64,000 bases of DNA from Terrisporobacter petrolearius (GTDB lineage: Bacteria; Bacillota; Clostridia; Peptostreptococcales; Peptostreptococcaceae): NCBI RefSeq assembly GCF_032598785.1, contig NZ_CP102984.1, one strand, 5' to 3'. Under the pieces are notes generated by a model. It saw only the letters and a program-made list of their open reading frames with translations. It did no database searches and was not told the DNA's origin. Shown piece by piece: positions 32,085-42,372 of the stretch (its first letter is position 1; each line of letters starts with the position of its first letter). Made by a program: the position numbers and the translations under genes.

Positions 32085-33623
32085 ATGGAAATTAAAGGAA
32101 TTATAAGTAAAGTAAAAGATACTTTTCAAAAGAAAAAGGAACAATTTAAAGAACTTAAAAAAGAAAAGAAAATAGCAATTGTAGTAGGTGTTATAGCTGT
32201 TATATTGGCTTTAGCATTTGGAGCTAAGTATGTAAAAGATAGTAAATATCAACTCTTGTTTTCAGGACTAACATCAGAAGATGCAATATCAATTACTAAA
32301 GAACTTGAAAATCAAGGGGTAGAGATGAAGGTTGAAGGCGATAGTATTTATGTACCAAAGGAACAGGTAGATAAGTTGAGGCTTGAGTTATCAGGGAGTA
32401 TTTCAAATGGATCAAAAGGATTTGAATTGATGGATGAAACCTCTTCATTTGGTCTTACAGATGAAGAATTTAGTATTAAGAAGCAAAGAATGGTTCAAGG
32501 AGAAATAGAGAAGACTATAAAAACTTTCCAACAAGTTGAGGATGCTAGAGTTAACATAACCCAAGGTCAAGAATCTGTGTTTTCAGATGAAGGAACTCCT
32601 GGCAGTGCAGCTGTAGCAATAACTTTAAAGGCAGGTCAATCTCTAGAACCATCTCAAATAAAATCCATTATGTCATTAGTTTCTGCAAGTAGCACGAATA
32701 TTCCAAAACAAAATGTAGAAGTAGTGGATCAAAAAATGAATTTATTATCAGATGGTTTATTTGATGATAAAGGTAATGCTTCAAATTCAAATGGAATAGA
32801 TGTGGCACTAAAAGCAGAAAAAGAACTAAGTAGAAATCTAGAAAAATCAATTGTTAGTTTACTAGAGCCTATATTTGGAGCAGGAAAGGTTAAGGCTACA
32901 GTAAATGCAGACTTAAACTTTGATAACAAAGAGATAACTGAGACATCAATAAGTCCTAAGACAGTAGTTATGAAGGAAAGTAGAAGTGAAAATAAAACTA
33001 CAGAAGAAGGAAATACAGGCGGCTCAGTAGACAATAATATGAATAACGTGTCAGGTGCTAATGATGGAACTACATCAAGTAAAGATGAAAGCATTGAGTA
33101 TGATACAGGTAAAAAAGAAACAAAAACTACAAAAGCTCAAGGTGAGTTAAATAAAATAACAGCATCTGTTGCAATAGATGGAATATTAACAGATGCACAA
33201 ATAACAAATGTTAATGATATGGTAGCAAATACCATAGGTATGGATGAAAAAAGAGGAGACGATGTAAAGGTCGTAGCAATGGACTTTGGTGCTAATGCTG
33301 ATGAAGCATCAGAAGAAAGTGGTATAAGTGATAATATGAAATTATTAGGATTTGTATTATTAGCAGTAGCCTTAGCAGGCGTAGTTGCATTCATCGTAAT
33401 AAACAGAAGTAAAAAGAAAAAAGAAGAAGAATATGAAAATTATGATGATGTAGATGAAATAGAACTAATTAATAGAAAAATAGAAGAAATGGAAGGTTCT
33501 TCAAAATCAGAAAATGAAGATGACGAAGAGGAAAGTATTACATTAGAAGAAGAAGTAAGAAAATACGCTTCAGAAAATCCTGATAGGGTTACAGATTTAA
33601 TAAATAGTTGGTTAAATGTATAA
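32085..33623 (+). CDS. fliF: FliF MS-ring protein
   Basis: A 512-residue FliF. TM1 lies at about 30-47 (IAIVVGVIAVILALAFGA). The ring-building motif YQLLFSGLTSEDA and the periplasmic domain (VNITQGQESVFSDEGTPGSAAVAITL) follow. TM2 is near 425-442 (LLGFVLLAVALAGVVAFIVI). The cytoplasmic tail RKYASENPDRVTDLINSWLNV binds FliG. Confidence 0.97.
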   Translation: MEIKGIISKVKDTFQKKKEQFKELKKEKKIAIVVGVIAVILALAFGAKYVKDSKYQLLFSGLTSEDAISITKELENQGVEMKVEGDSIYVPKEQVDKLRLELSGSISNGSKGFELMDETSSFGLTDEEFSIKKQRMVQGEIEKTIKTFQQVEDARVNITQGQESVFSDEGTPGSAAVAITLKAGQSLEPSQIKSIMSLVSASSTNIPKQNVEVVDQKMNLLSDGLFDDKGNASNSNGIDVALKAEKELSRNLEKSIVSLLEPIFGAGKVKATVNADLNFDNKEITETSISPKTVVMKESRSENKTTEEGNTGGSVDNNMNNVSGANDGTTSSKDESIEYDTGKKETKTTKAQGELNKITASVAIDGILTDAQITNVNDMVANTIGMDEKRGDDVKVVAMDFGANADEASEESGISDNMKLLGFVLLAVALAGVVAFIVINRSKKKKEEEYENYDDVDEIELINRKIEEMEGSSKSENEDDEEESITLEEEVRKYASENPDRVTDLINSWLNV

Positions 33624-33638
33624 AAGGGTGAGTATATT

Positions 33639-34697
33639 TTGAATACAGAAATTAATAAATCAGAAAATGCCTTCGATTTAGGTAATATACCAAAAGTAAG
33701 GCGTGTAACAGGGGCAAGAAAAGCAGCAATATTATTGATGACTTTAGGTCCAGAAGCTTCAACTGAAGTATTGAAAAATTTATCAGATAAGAAGATACAA
33801 AAAATAGGGGTAGAAATAGCGAATATTAATACCATCAACGCAAGAGAAAGAAGAGAAATATTACAAGAATTTATTGAGCTAAACAAAGGAAAAGAATATG
33901 TAATGGAAGGTGGTATAGAAAGTGCTACATCATTACTTCACGGAGCATTAGGTAGCCAAAGAGCTGGAAAACTGCTTGAAGGGATCAAATATGATGCATA
34001 TACAAAATTGTTTATGGGTGCAAGAAAAGCTGAACCAGAACAAATTTTAGCTTGTATACAAGGAGAAAGTACTCAAACTATAGCTGTGATTTTAACACAT
34101 ATTCAACCTGATAAAGCAGCTGTAATACTAGCTGAGCTTCCTGAAAAAGTTAAGAATGAAGTATCTTTAAAGATAGGTTCAGCATCTTCTATTTCTCCAA
34201 ATGTTATAAAAGCAATAGATAAAGCTGTTGAAAAGAAACTAGCTAATCTAGGTCAAAGAGAGATAGAAAGTAGTGGTGGAGTAGATAGCCTTGTGAATAT
34301 ACTTGGAAATGTTGATAGAAAAACAGAAAAAAGTATTATCAGGTATATAGAAGATAGAAATGATGAATTAGCAGAAGAAATTAAATCTAACATGTTCATA
34401 TTTGAAGATATCGTTAGACTTGAGAATATTGCAATTCAAAGAATTCTTAAAGAAATTAATGTTAAAGATATTGCCTTTGCTCTTAAAGGTGCATCTAAAG
34501 ATGTTTCAGAAACTATATTCAAAAATCAATCCCATAGAGCATCACAAGCTCTTAGAGAAGAAATTGATTTATTAGGAAAGGTAAAAATATCTCAAGTGGA
34601 AGAAGCGCAACAAAATATAGTTAATACTATAAGACGCCTTGAAGATATGGGAGAAATAAATTTAACTAGAGGCTCAGATGATGAATTTATTGTGTAA
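33639..34697 (+). CDS. fliG: FliG motor switch protein
   Basis: A 352-residue FliG: RKAAILLMTLGPEASTEVLKNL (N-domain), the middle EPEQILACIQGESTQTIAVIL and the C-domain MFIFEDIVRLENIAIQRILKEI, with the torque-helix charges (R-x-I-L-K-E-I and L-K-G-A). The start is TTG at 33639 behind AAGGGTGAG. The tail overlaps fliH by 20 bases. Confidence 0.96.
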   Translation: MNTEINKSENAFDLGNIPKVRRVTGARKAAILLMTLGPEASTEVLKNLSDKKIQKIGVEIANINTINARERREILQEFIELNKGKEYVMEGGIESATSLLHGALGSQRAGKLLEGIKYDAYTKLFMGARKAEPEQILACIQGESTQTIAVILTHIQPDKAAVILAELPEKVKNEVSLKIGSASSISPNVIKAIDKAVEKKLANLGQREIESSGGVDSLVNILGNVDRKTEKSIIRYIEDRNDELAEEIKSNMFIFEDIVRLENIAIQRILKEINVKDIAFALKGASKDVSETIFKNQSHRASQALREEIDLLGKVKISQVEEAQQNIVNTIRRLEDMGEINLTRGSDDEFIV

Positions 34698-35460
34698 TAT
34701 TATTAAAGCAGAAGAAGTAGAAATACTTGGTAAAAGAAAAATAAAAGTTAACTCAAATAAATCTAACTTTGAAATTGCAAGTGATGAATTTGATATGAAA
34801 AGAGAAAATGAAATGACACAAATCAAAGAAGAAGTTGAGTTAAAATTAAAAGAAGCAAAAGAGCAAAGGGAGCAAATTATCAAAAATGCTCAATCAGAGG
34901 CAGAAATAATTATAGAACAAAGTAAAGAAGAAGTTTCTAATATAGAAAAAAAAGCATATGAAGAAGGACATAAACAAGGACTAAAAAATGGATATGAAGA
35001 TGGCTATAAAGAAGTATATGAAGAGTATGTTGAAAAAGCCAAAGAAGAAGCCAATAAAATAATTGATAATGCTAATAACATTTTAATTCAATCTAATCAA
35101 GAAATATCAAACTATATGAAAGAAAATAGAAATAAAATCTTAAATATGAGCATTAGTATAGCAGAGCAAGTGTTAAGAGAAAAATTTGAAGATGTTTCGG
35201 AAATGGATAATTTAATAGGAAATGTTATAGAAGAATATGAACTTAAAGAAAATTTTGTTATAAAAGTCAATCCTACATATAAAGAAAGTTTGGATAAACA
35301 AGTACTAGAATTAAAAGAATCTTATAAGCTAAGTGGAGATGTATTTGTTCTAGGAGACGAGTCAATCCAAGTTGGAAATGCAATAATAGATAATGTTAAT
35401 GGCAGCTTAATAGTTGGAATTGATGGAGTAATAGAAAAAATAAAAGAGGAATTACTATGA
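34678..35460 (+). CDS. fliH: FliH export apparatus regulator
   Basis: A 260-residue FliH: N-terminal IIKAEEVEILGKRKI, a long charged coiled coil (about 45-150, with GHKQGLKNGYEDGYKE glycine-repeat character), then the C-domain GDVFVLGDESIQVGNAIIDNVNGSLIVGIDGVIEKI. It binds FliI. The exact start is uncertain: ATG at 34678 or 34681, or TTG at 34690, which would give CNIIKAEEV directly. Confidence 0.85.
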   Translation: MMNLLCNIIKAEEVEILGKRKIKVNSNKSNFEIASDEFDMKRENEMTQIKEEVELKLKEAKEQREQIIKNAQSEAEIIIEQSKEEVSNIEKKAYEEGHKQGLKNGYEDGYKEVYEEYVEKAKEEANKIIDNANNILIQSNQEISNYMKENRNKILNMSISIAEQVLREKFEDVSEMDNLIGNVIEEYELKENFVIKVNPTYKESLDKQVLELKESYKLSGDVFVLGDESIQVGNAIIDNVNGSLIVGIDGVIEKIKEELL

Positions 35461-36764
35461 TTAATATAGAGTTTGAAAAACTTATAAAAAAAATTAAAGA
35501 TATTCCCTCAGTAATATGTGAGGGAAAAGTAAAAAAAATCATAGGGCTTACTCTAGAAGTTGAAGGAGTTAAATGCTTTGTAGGTGAATTGTGCCACGTT
35601 TATAATAATAAGAACGAGCCAATTAACTGTGAAGTTGTTGGATTTAAGGATGGGGATGTAATATTAATGCCCCTTGGAGAGTTAGCAGGAATAGGTCCAG
35701 GGTGTAGGGTTGTAGCTCAAGGAATACCGTTAAGTGTAAGATGTAGTGATGACCTTTTAGGGAAAGTACTAGATGGGTTAGGTAATCCTATAGATGAAGA
35801 GACAATAATATCAGGCGAAAGGTACAGCTTGCTTAATGAACCACCAGACCCTATGAAGCGACCGAGAATAACAAATATAATGCCAACGGGAATAAGAGCT
35901 ATTGATGGTTTTTTAACTTGTGGGGAAGGTCAACGTATAGGAATATTTGCTGGAAGTGGAGTAGGAAAAAGTACAACTTTAGGAATGATAGCAAGAACAG
36001 CAGAGGCGGATGTAAATGTAATTGCTCTTGTTGGAGAAAGAGGGAGAGAAGTTCTCGATTTTATAGAAAGAGATTTAGGAGAAGAAGGGATGAAGAAATC
36101 AGTAGTAGTTTGTGCTACTTCTGATAAATCACCTTTAGTCAGACTAAAAGGAGCTTTAACTGCAACTGCTATTGCAGAGTATTTCAGAGATCAAGGGAAA
36201 AAAGTAATACTTATGATGGATTCTGTTACTAGGTTTGCAATGGCACAAAGAGAAGTGGGTCTAGCTATAGGAGAACCACCGGCTCAGAAGGGATATACCC
36301 CTTCAGTATTTGCTATGCTACCAAAATTGATGGAGAGAACAGGAACTTCAGAGAAGGGATCCATAACAGCCTTTTACACAGTTTTGGTAGATGGTGATGA
36401 TCTAAATGAACCTATTGCGGATACAGTAAGAGGCATATTAGATGGACATATAGTTTTATCAAGAACATTAGCCCATAAGAATCATTATCCAGCCATAGAT
36501 ATATTAAATAGTGTAAGCAGACTTATGAAAGAAATATCGGATGATAAGCATAATCAGGCTGCATCTTATGCAAGAGACATACTTGCAACTTATAAAGATG
36601 CAGAAGATTTAATTAATATTGGAGCATATAAAGAAGGGTCTAATAAAAATATTGATATGGCAATTGAATATATTGATTCTGTCAATGATTTTTTAAAACA
36701 AAATGTAAATGAAAACACATTATTTGAAGATAGTAAAAATTCATTGATAAATATGTTTTCCTAA
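35457..36764 (+). CDS. fliI: FliI flagellar export ATPase
   Basis: A 435-residue AAA/F1-beta-like ATPase: Walker A GIFAGSGVGKST, GERGREVLDFIE, Walker B VILMMDSVTRFAMAQRE and GEPPAQKGYTPSVFAMLPKLMERTG. It energises type III export with FliH and FliJ. Start and fliH stop overlap (ATGA), so translation is coupled. Confidence 0.97.
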   Translation: MINIEFEKLIKKIKDIPSVICEGKVKKIIGLTLEVEGVKCFVGELCHVYNNKNEPINCEVVGFKDGDVILMPLGELAGIGPGCRVVAQGIPLSVRCSDDLLGKVLDGLGNPIDEETIISGERYSLLNEPPDPMKRPRITNIMPTGIRAIDGFLTCGEGQRIGIFAGSGVGKSTTLGMIARTAEADVNVIALVGERGREVLDFIERDLGEEGMKKSVVVCATSDKSPLVRLKGALTATAIAEYFRDQGKKVILMMDSVTRFAMAQREVGLAIGEPPAQKGYTPSVFAMLPKLMERTGTSEKGSITAFYTVLVDGDDLNEPIADTVRGILDGHIVLSRTLAHKNHYPAIDILNSVSRLMKEISDDKHNQAASYARDILATYKDAEDLINIGAYKEGSNKNIDMAIEYIDSVNDFLKQNVNENTLFEDSKNSLINMFS

Positions 36765-36779
36765 AGGAGAGTAAAGTAG

Positions 36780-37244
36780 TTGAAAAAATTTAAGTTCAAA
36801 CTAGAAAAATTACTAGACATAAATATAAAAGAGGAAGATGAAAGTAAGTTAAAATACACGCAGGCTCAAAATGAAAAAAGAATAGTAGAAAAAAATTTAG
36901 AAAGACTTGAAGAAAATTATAAAAAATATTCAGATATTACTAGGGCTAATGATGTAATCTCACAAAAGGTTACAATAAACTATTTATCCACTCTTACACA
37001 GTCTATAAAGTTGACAGATGAAAAACTTAAAGAGGAAGAAAAGAAAGTCATTGAAGCTCAAAATGACCTAATACAAAAACAGATAAAAAGAAAATCATTA
37101 GAAATTCTTAAAGAAAAAGAAATGGAGAGAGTAAGAAAAGAAGAAGAAAGAATAGAACAAATCAGAAATGACGAGTTTGCTCTCTATGCATATATAAGAA
37201 ATAATGCAAATGTTTCACAAAAAGGTGGTAAATATGGAATTTAA
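36780..37244 (+). CDS. fliJ: FliJ export chaperone
   Basis: A 154-residue coiled-coil FliJ: FKFKLEKLLDINIKEEDESKLKYTQAQNEKR at the N-terminus and a long charged helix. It links FliI to FlhA. The start is TTG at 36780 with AAAGGAGAG upstream. Its 3' end overlaps the fliK start by 11 bases. Confidence 0.88.
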   Translation: MKKFKFKLEKLLDINIKEEDESKLKYTQAQNEKRIVEKNLERLEENYKKYSDITRANDVISQKVTINYLSTLTQSIKLTDEKLKEEEKKVIEAQNDLIQKQIKRKSLEILKEKEMERVRKEEERIEQIRNDEFALYAYIRNNANVSQKGGKYGI

Positions 37245-38457
37245 TTTGAGTTTATCAACAACTGTAGCAGATATTATTAAGTATTTCCAAGGAAATGGAG
37301 AAAATGTCTCAGGGGAAACAGAACAAGGAATATTTGATAACGTATTAGAAGGAATATTTGAAGATGGTGATAAATCGGAGGATATAGACTATAACTTGAT
37401 TCTGAATTTGTTAAATAATCTAAAATTATTTAATAATGAAGAAAGCTTACAACATGTGGATAAAGTTAATATTGACTTAGATAAGGTGGAAAGTTCAGAT
37501 AATATTTGTAGTAACGTCAATGAAACAGAACTTAATATAATATCAAATAGTAATAAGACTAACATGAACTTACTAAGTAGTGAAGAAGCAGAAGTGTTAA
37601 AGGATTTGAAGAATAAGTTTGAAATAGTAAACAATGAAACTATTGGAATTGAGTTAAATGATAAAGAAATTGAAGTATTAAAAAAATTAGATAGTATTAT
37701 GTCTAATAATAAAATAGAAAATGCTAGTGAAATGCCTGATATAAACAAATTAAGTGATGGTGAAATAGAAAATAGTGAAAATAGAATTAATGACAAAACA
37801 GTTAATAGTGAAAAGTTTAGTCAACTAGAAACTAGTAATACAACAGATAAACTTAACTTGATTAGAAATAATGAGTTATATGAAAAAAAGGATAAAGATA
37901 AAGAATTAAACACTTTAGAGAATATTTTAAATGGAGATAATGATAACAATTTTATTTTAAATCATAATCAAGTAATTAATAAAGAGGCAAATTCCATAAA
38001 CGCTACTTCGCGACAAGAAGCTCCAATAATTAGACAAGAGTATATTGGAGAAGACATTATTAAAACTGTTAAATATTTAAAAGCTAGTGGGCAAGAAGAA
38101 ATAACTATTAAAATAAGTCCAAGAGAGCTAGGTGATATGACTATTAAACTTATTAATAATCATGAGGAAGCTAGTGTTGCCATTGTAATAAGCAAAAGTG
38201 ATGTTTTTAATTTAATTAATGAAAACCAAAGTGAGATAGCAAAACATCTAAAAGATTTAGATATTAATGTAAAACAAATTTCAGTTGAAATGAAAGGTAA
38301 TACTCAAAATAGTTTCTCTTCAAACTTAAATCAAGAATTTGAGAGAAATAACCAAAGAAATCAACAGGGGCGCAAAAAAAATATCGTTTTTGTAGATGAA
38401 TCCACTGAAGAAATTGAAGAAGTGACAATGGAGGATAATGTAAATATTTTAATTTAA
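37234..38457 (+). CDS. fliK: FliK hook-length control protein
   Basis: A 407-residue protein with a long, low-complexity Asn/Asp/Glu-rich ruler region (about 1-260) and a C-terminal FliK switch domain: VKYLKASGQEEITIKISPRELGDMTIKLINN. It measures the hook and triggers the FlhB specificity switch. An upstream ATG at 37204 exists, but AAGGTGG before 37234 supports the shorter form. Confidence 0.88.
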   Translation: MEFNLSLSTTVADIIKYFQGNGENVSGETEQGIFDNVLEGIFEDGDKSEDIDYNLILNLLNNLKLFNNEESLQHVDKVNIDLDKVESSDNICSNVNETELNIISNSNKTNMNLLSSEEAEVLKDLKNKFEIVNNETIGIELNDKEIEVLKKLDSIMSNNKIENASEMPDINKLSDGEIENSENRINDKTVNSEKFSQLETSNTTDKLNLIRNNELYEKKDKDKELNTLENILNGDNDNNFILNHNQVINKEANSINATSRQEAPIIRQEYIGEDIIKTVKYLKASGQEEITIKISPRELGDMTIKLINNHEEASVAIVISKSDVFNLINENQSEIAKHLKDLDINVKQISVEMKGNTQNSFSSNLNQEFERNNQRNQQGRKKNIVFVDESTEEIEEVTMEDNVNILI

Positions 38458-38468
38458 GGGAGCAGTAA

Positions 38469-38975
38469 ATGAGTGATATAGCAGGTATAAATAAAAATAG
38501 CGAAGTAACTGAAAAAGGAACAAAGGTTTTTGACGCAGGTGATAACACAGATAAAGATTTATTTCTAAAATTGTTAGTGGCTCAGATGACAAACCAAGAT
38601 CCGTTTAATACTCAAGATCCAACTCAATATGTAACACAATTAGCACAATTTAATATGCTAGAGCAAACGATGGCTCTTAATGATAATATGGAGTATTTAA
38701 TAGGAATGACAAATGGTCTTTTGGTAAATTCAGCAATGGGTTCGGCATCAGCATTAATAGGAAAAGATGTTGAAGTATATGTTCCTAAAGAAGAAGGATA
38801 TGATACTACAAAGACAATGTCAGGAAAAGTTGAAAGTGTTCATATAAAAGATGGAGTTGTATATATGAATATAAGAGATTCAGAAAGTGGAAAATTGGTA
38901 GAAGTTGAATATGGAGCGCTTACTAAAGTGAAGGGTAATGATACAAATATAGAAGAAGATAACAAGGGGGAATAA
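38469..38975 (+). CDS. flgD: FlgD hook cap protein
   Basis: A 168-residue FlgD: DKDLFLKLLVAQMTNQDPFNTQDPTQYVTQLAQFNMLEQTMALND. It is short compared with proteobacterial FlgD but typical of Firmicutes, with only a small domain after residue 100. It caps the growing hook. Confidence 0.95.
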   Translation: MSDIAGINKNSEVTEKGTKVFDAGDNTDKDLFLKLLVAQMTNQDPFNTQDPTQYVTQLAQFNMLEQTMALNDNMEYLIGMTNGLLVNSAMGSASALIGKDVEVYVPKEEGYDTTKTMSGKVESVHIKDGVVYMNIRDSESGKLVEVEYGALTKVKGNDTNIEEDNKGE

Positions 38976-38980
38976 TTTTA

Positions 38981-39793
38981 ATGTTAAGATCGATGTATTC
39001 AGGAATAAGTGGTATGAAGGCAAACCAAACTAAAATGGATGTGGTTGGTAATAATGTTGCAAACGTAGGAACTACAGCATTTAAGAAAAGTAATGTTAGA
39101 TTTAGTGATGCACTATATCAAACTTCAATATATGCAAGTTCTCCAGGAACTATAGTTGGTGGAGTAAGTCCAGGGCAAGTAGGTATAGGAACAAGAGTAA
39201 GCGGTATGTTTAAAAACACTGTGCAAGGAAATATACAAACAACTGGTAGAAGTTCTGATTTAGCTATTGATGGAGATGGATATTTTACTGTTCAAATTGG
39301 TCAAAATCAATATGCATATACTAGAGATGGATCTTTTAACATTGATAAAGAAGGTAATTTAGTTACAGCTGATGGATATAAAGTAGTTGGAACTGATAAA
39401 AAACCTATTCAAATACCTAAAGAACAAAATGGTCAAAAAGTATTATCTTATAATATATCAAGTGAGGGAGAAGTATCATATCTTTTGGCAGATGGTAGCA
39501 AATATCCACAAGGAGGAACTGGTGCTCAGAAACTAGGAATAGCAGTATTTCAAAATCCGGAAGGTCTTGAAGCATTAAGTAGTAATCTTTATGGAGTTTC
39601 AGCTAACTCTGGAGACCCTATTGTAAATGCAGCTTACGGAAATATAAAACAAGGTGCTATAGAAATGTCAAATGTTGATTTATCAGAAGAATTTACAGAA
39701 ATGATAGTAACAACAAGAGCCTTTCAGGCAGCCAGTAAGGTAATAACTACTAGTGATGAGTTATTACAAGAAATTATTAATCTAAAAAGATAG
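38981..39793 (+). CDS. flgE: FlgE hook protein (short Firmicutes type)
   Basis: A 270-residue flagellar hook/basal-body protein: MLRSMYSGISGMKANQTKMDVVGNNVANVGTTAFKKSNVRF, LAIDGDGYFTVQ, and the C-terminal MSNVDLSEEFTEMIVTTRAFQAASKVITTSDELLQEIINLKR. It sits right after flgD, where the hook gene is expected. The length matches the short hook protein of B. subtilis rather than the 400-residue enteric type. Confidence 0.88.
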   Translation: MLRSMYSGISGMKANQTKMDVVGNNVANVGTTAFKKSNVRFSDALYQTSIYASSPGTIVGGVSPGQVGIGTRVSGMFKNTVQGNIQTTGRSSDLAIDGDGYFTVQIGQNQYAYTRDGSFNIDKEGNLVTADGYKVVGTDKKPIQIPKEQNGQKVLSYNISSEGEVSYLLADGSKYPQGGTGAQKLGIAVFQNPEGLEALSSNLYGVSANSGDPIVNAAYGNIKQGAIEMSNVDLSEEFTEMIVTTRAFQAASKVITTSDELLQEIINLKR

Positions 39794-39812
39794 AAAACAG
39801 AGGAGGTAAGAC

Positions 39813-40631
39813 ATGAAAAAGTCAGACATATTAACTCCTATTGGTTTTTTATTTGTATTAGCTGTTCTATTCTTTGGAATAGCACAAGATAAAGCAGGGG
39901 TGGGGGCATTTATAGATATGCCATCCTTTGTTATAACAGTAGGAGGTTCATTTGCTGCAGTATTAATTACATTCTCGTTAGACGATCTAAAACAGATTCC
40001 AGGGTCAATGAAAGTAGCTATGCAAATAAACAGAACTAATAAGGTAGATTTAGTTAGTCAATTTAAGGAATTATCTAGAAAAGTTAGAAAAGATGGACTA
40101 CTATCAATCGAAGATAATGTTGAAGAAATAGAAAATGAATTTATGAAAAACGGATTAGAGCTTGTAATTGATGGTATTGATATGGAAAGTATAGAAGAAA
40201 TACTAGAAAACCAGATTAATATATTTGAAAGTAAATATGAAAATAGTTCTAAAATATATAAGTTATGGGGAGCTTTTGCACCAGCAATGGGAATGGTTGG
40301 TACGTTAATTGGTCTTATACAAATGCTTGCAGGAGGACTTAACGATGCAGCTTCTATTTCATCAGGAATGGCAAAGGCATTAATAACAACTTTTTACGGT
40401 ACAATACTTGCAAATACAATCCTTAACCCAATAGGATATAATATACAAACTAAGTGTGAAAAAGAAATTCAGCTTATGGAAATGATAATTTGTGGAATAG
40501 GAAGTATTCAAAATGGTGAAAGTTCAAGAATTATCGAAGAAAAATTATTAACATATTTAAGTGATTCAGAAAAGAAAAATTACTTTAAAAGAGATGTTGA
40601 CGATAGTGAGGTAGATGGAGATGTCGCGTAA
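39813..40631 (+). CDS. motA: MotA stator protein
   Basis: A 272-residue MotA with four membrane segments (about 7-25, 33-52, 150-172, 185-205) and a cytoplasmic loop bearing charged residues between TM2 and TM3. Typical motifs are MPSFVITVGGSFAA and WGAFAPAMGMVGTLIGLIQML. It forms the stator channel with MotB. It follows flgE by 19 bases, with no flbD gene between. Confidence 0.96.
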   Translation: MKKSDILTPIGFLFVLAVLFFGIAQDKAGVGAFIDMPSFVITVGGSFAAVLITFSLDDLKQIPGSMKVAMQINRTNKVDLVSQFKELSRKVRKDGLLSIEDNVEEIENEFMKNGLELVIDGIDMESIEEILENQINIFESKYENSSKIYKLWGAFAPAMGMVGTLIGLIQMLAGGLNDAASISSGMAKALITTFYGTILANTILNPIGYNIQTKCEKEIQLMEMIICGIGSIQNGESSRIIEEKLLTYLSDSEKKNYFKRDVDDSEVDGDVA

Positions 40632-41325
40632 GAAAAAAAAAGGTGATGATATTAACCCTAATGCGTGGTTGGATACCTATGCAGATACAATAACACTCCT
40701 TCTTACATTTTTTATACTTTTATATTCAATGTCATCTGTTGATGCTAAAAAACTAAACGAATTATCAAATGCATTGCAAAGGTCTTTAAAAGGTGATGTT
40801 AAAGTAGAAGAACTATCGGATATTAAAGAAATAGCTACTAATAATGAAAAAACCTCAGAGCAAATACAAGAAGATTTAGTAAAAAAGGTAAATGAAACAA
40901 TTGAAGCAAATTCCTTTACTGATGTTATTAAAGTTAGAGATGAAGATAGAGGGGTAGTACTTCAACTAGATGAAACAATATTATTTGATCCTGGTAAAGC
41001 AGATTTGATGAAGAAAAGTCAAAATGTATTAAATATGGTTACAAAAATTGTTAAGGATCTACCAAATGATGTACTGATTGAAGGAAATACAGATGATATT
41101 CCTATGTTTAACAAAGAGTTTCAATCTAACTGGGAATTATCAACTGCAAGAGCAGTAAGTGTTGTAAAGTATTTTGTTTCAGTTAAAAAATTAGACCCAA
41201 CAAGATTCTCGGTTAAAGGATATGGTGAGTATAAGCCTTTAGTAGAGAATAACTCTACAAAAAATCGAACAATAAATAGAAGAGTTGATATATTAATAGT
41301 TAAGGAACAGCAAAAGGAGAAATAA
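40615..41325 (+). CDS. motB: MotB stator protein
   Basis: A 236-residue MotB: basic N-terminus, the single TM with the proton-binding aspartate (WLDTYADTITLLLTFFILLYSM), then a C-terminal OmpA-like peptidoglycan-binding domain (GNTDDIPM, NWELSTARAVSVVKYF, GYGEYKPLV). It overlaps motA by 17 bases. ATG at 40621 is an alternative start giving MSRKKKK. Confidence 0.96.
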   Translation: MEMSRKKKKGDDINPNAWLDTYADTITLLLTFFILLYSMSSVDAKKLNELSNALQRSLKGDVKVEELSDIKEIATNNEKTSEQIQEDLVKKVNETIEANSFTDVIKVRDEDRGVVLQLDETILFDPGKADLMKKSQNVLNMVTKIVKDLPNDVLIEGNTDDIPMFNKEFQSNWELSTARAVSVVKYFVSVKKLDPTRFSVKGYGEYKPLVENNSTKNRTINRRVDILIVKEQQKEK

Positions 41326-41326
41326 A

Positions 41327-41719
41327 ATGGACAATATACTAAAATATATTATAAATTTAATAGTATTTGTACCTTTTACCATTGCTTTAATAATAATAAC
41401 TATAAGACTTAGTAAATCAAGCATTAATGGAATAGCAAAAAACAAATACATAAAAGTTTTAGAAAGAACAAATTTGAATAAAGATACAGAATTATATGTT
41501 TTAAAAGTAGGTGATGAAGGTTGTGTTATAGTTTCATCACCTACCAAGACAGATACAATAAAAGAGCTTACAAGTCATCAAATAGAAGAAATAGAAAGAA
41601 AACAAGAAGAGGTTAAAATTAATAATAGAAATAATATGAATTTAAAATTAAAAGACATAAAAAAATTTAGATTAAAGGAGATAAAAAATGAACGAAATAA
41701 TACAAATGATTTCAAATAA
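41327..41719 (+). CDS. fliO: FliO-like export gate assembly protein
   Basis: A 130-residue protein with one N-terminal membrane helix (IINLIVFVPFTIALIIITI) and a FliO-like domain (KYIKVLERTNLNKDTELYVLKVGDEGCVIVSS), then a charged tail. FliO helps assemble FliP. Size and position directly before fliP agree. No fliL lies between motB and this gene. The 3' end overlaps fliP by 32 bases. Confidence 0.75.
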   Translation: MDNILKYIINLIVFVPFTIALIIITIRLSKSSINGIAKNKYIKVLERTNLNKDTELYVLKVGDEGCVIVSSPTKTDTIKELTSHQIEEIERKQEEVKINNRNNMNLKLKDIKKFRLKEIKNERNNTNDFK

Positions 41720-42356
41720 TCAACAAGAACTCACTCCTTTAATAGAACTATTTATTGTTATGACCCTTATGATGTTTTTGCCAACAATGGTTTTTATGAT
41801 GACGAGCTTTATAAGAATCATCATTACATTTTCATTTATTAAGTCGGCTTTAGGTGCTACACAATCTATTCCAAATCAAATATTAATTGGAATAGCGTTG
41901 TCATTAACAATTTTTATTATGGCTCCTACAATAAACTCCATAAATAATGAAGCGATTAAGCCCTATATGAATGAAGAAATAAAATTTGATGAGGCAGTAG
42001 AAAAGGCACAAATTCCTATTAAAAAATTCTTGCTAAATCAAACAAGAGAAGATGATTTAAAGCTATTTATAGAAGGTGCTGATATAGATAAAACTAATTT
42101 AAATAGAGAGAATGTACCGCTTAGTGTATTAGTACCAGCATTTGCAATAAGTGAATTAAAAACTGCTTTTCAGATAGGGTTTTTAGTTTATTTACCATTT
42201 TTACTAATAGACTTGGTAGTTTCAAGTACCCTAATGTCAATGGGGATGTTCATGCTTCCGCCAGCTATGATATCTTTGCCATTTAAATTATTGTTATTTA
42301 TTATGGTAGATGGTTGGAATTTATTGATTAAATCTTTGTTATTAAGTTTCAAATAG
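41688..42356 (+). CDS. fliP: FliP export gate protein
   Basis: A 222-residue FliP with four membrane segments: MTLMMFLPTMVFMMTSFIRIIITFSFIKSALGATQSIPNQILIGIALSLTIF, then the C-terminal VLVPAFAISELKTAFQIGFLVYLPFLLIDLVVSSTLMSMGM. AAAGGAG precedes the start inside fliO. It forms the export gate core with FliQ and FliR. Confidence 0.97.
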   Translation: MNEIIQMISNNQQELTPLIELFIVMTLMMFLPTMVFMMTSFIRIIITFSFIKSALGATQSIPNQILIGIALSLTIFIMAPTINSINNEAIKPYMNEEIKFDEAVEKAQIPIKKFLLNQTREDDLKLFIEGADIDKTNLNRENVPLSVLVPAFAISELKTAFQIGFLVYLPFLLIDLVVSSTLMSMGMFMLPPAMISLPFKLLLFIMVDGWNLLIKSLLLSFK

Positions 42357-42372
42357 TTAGGAGGAAAGTAGT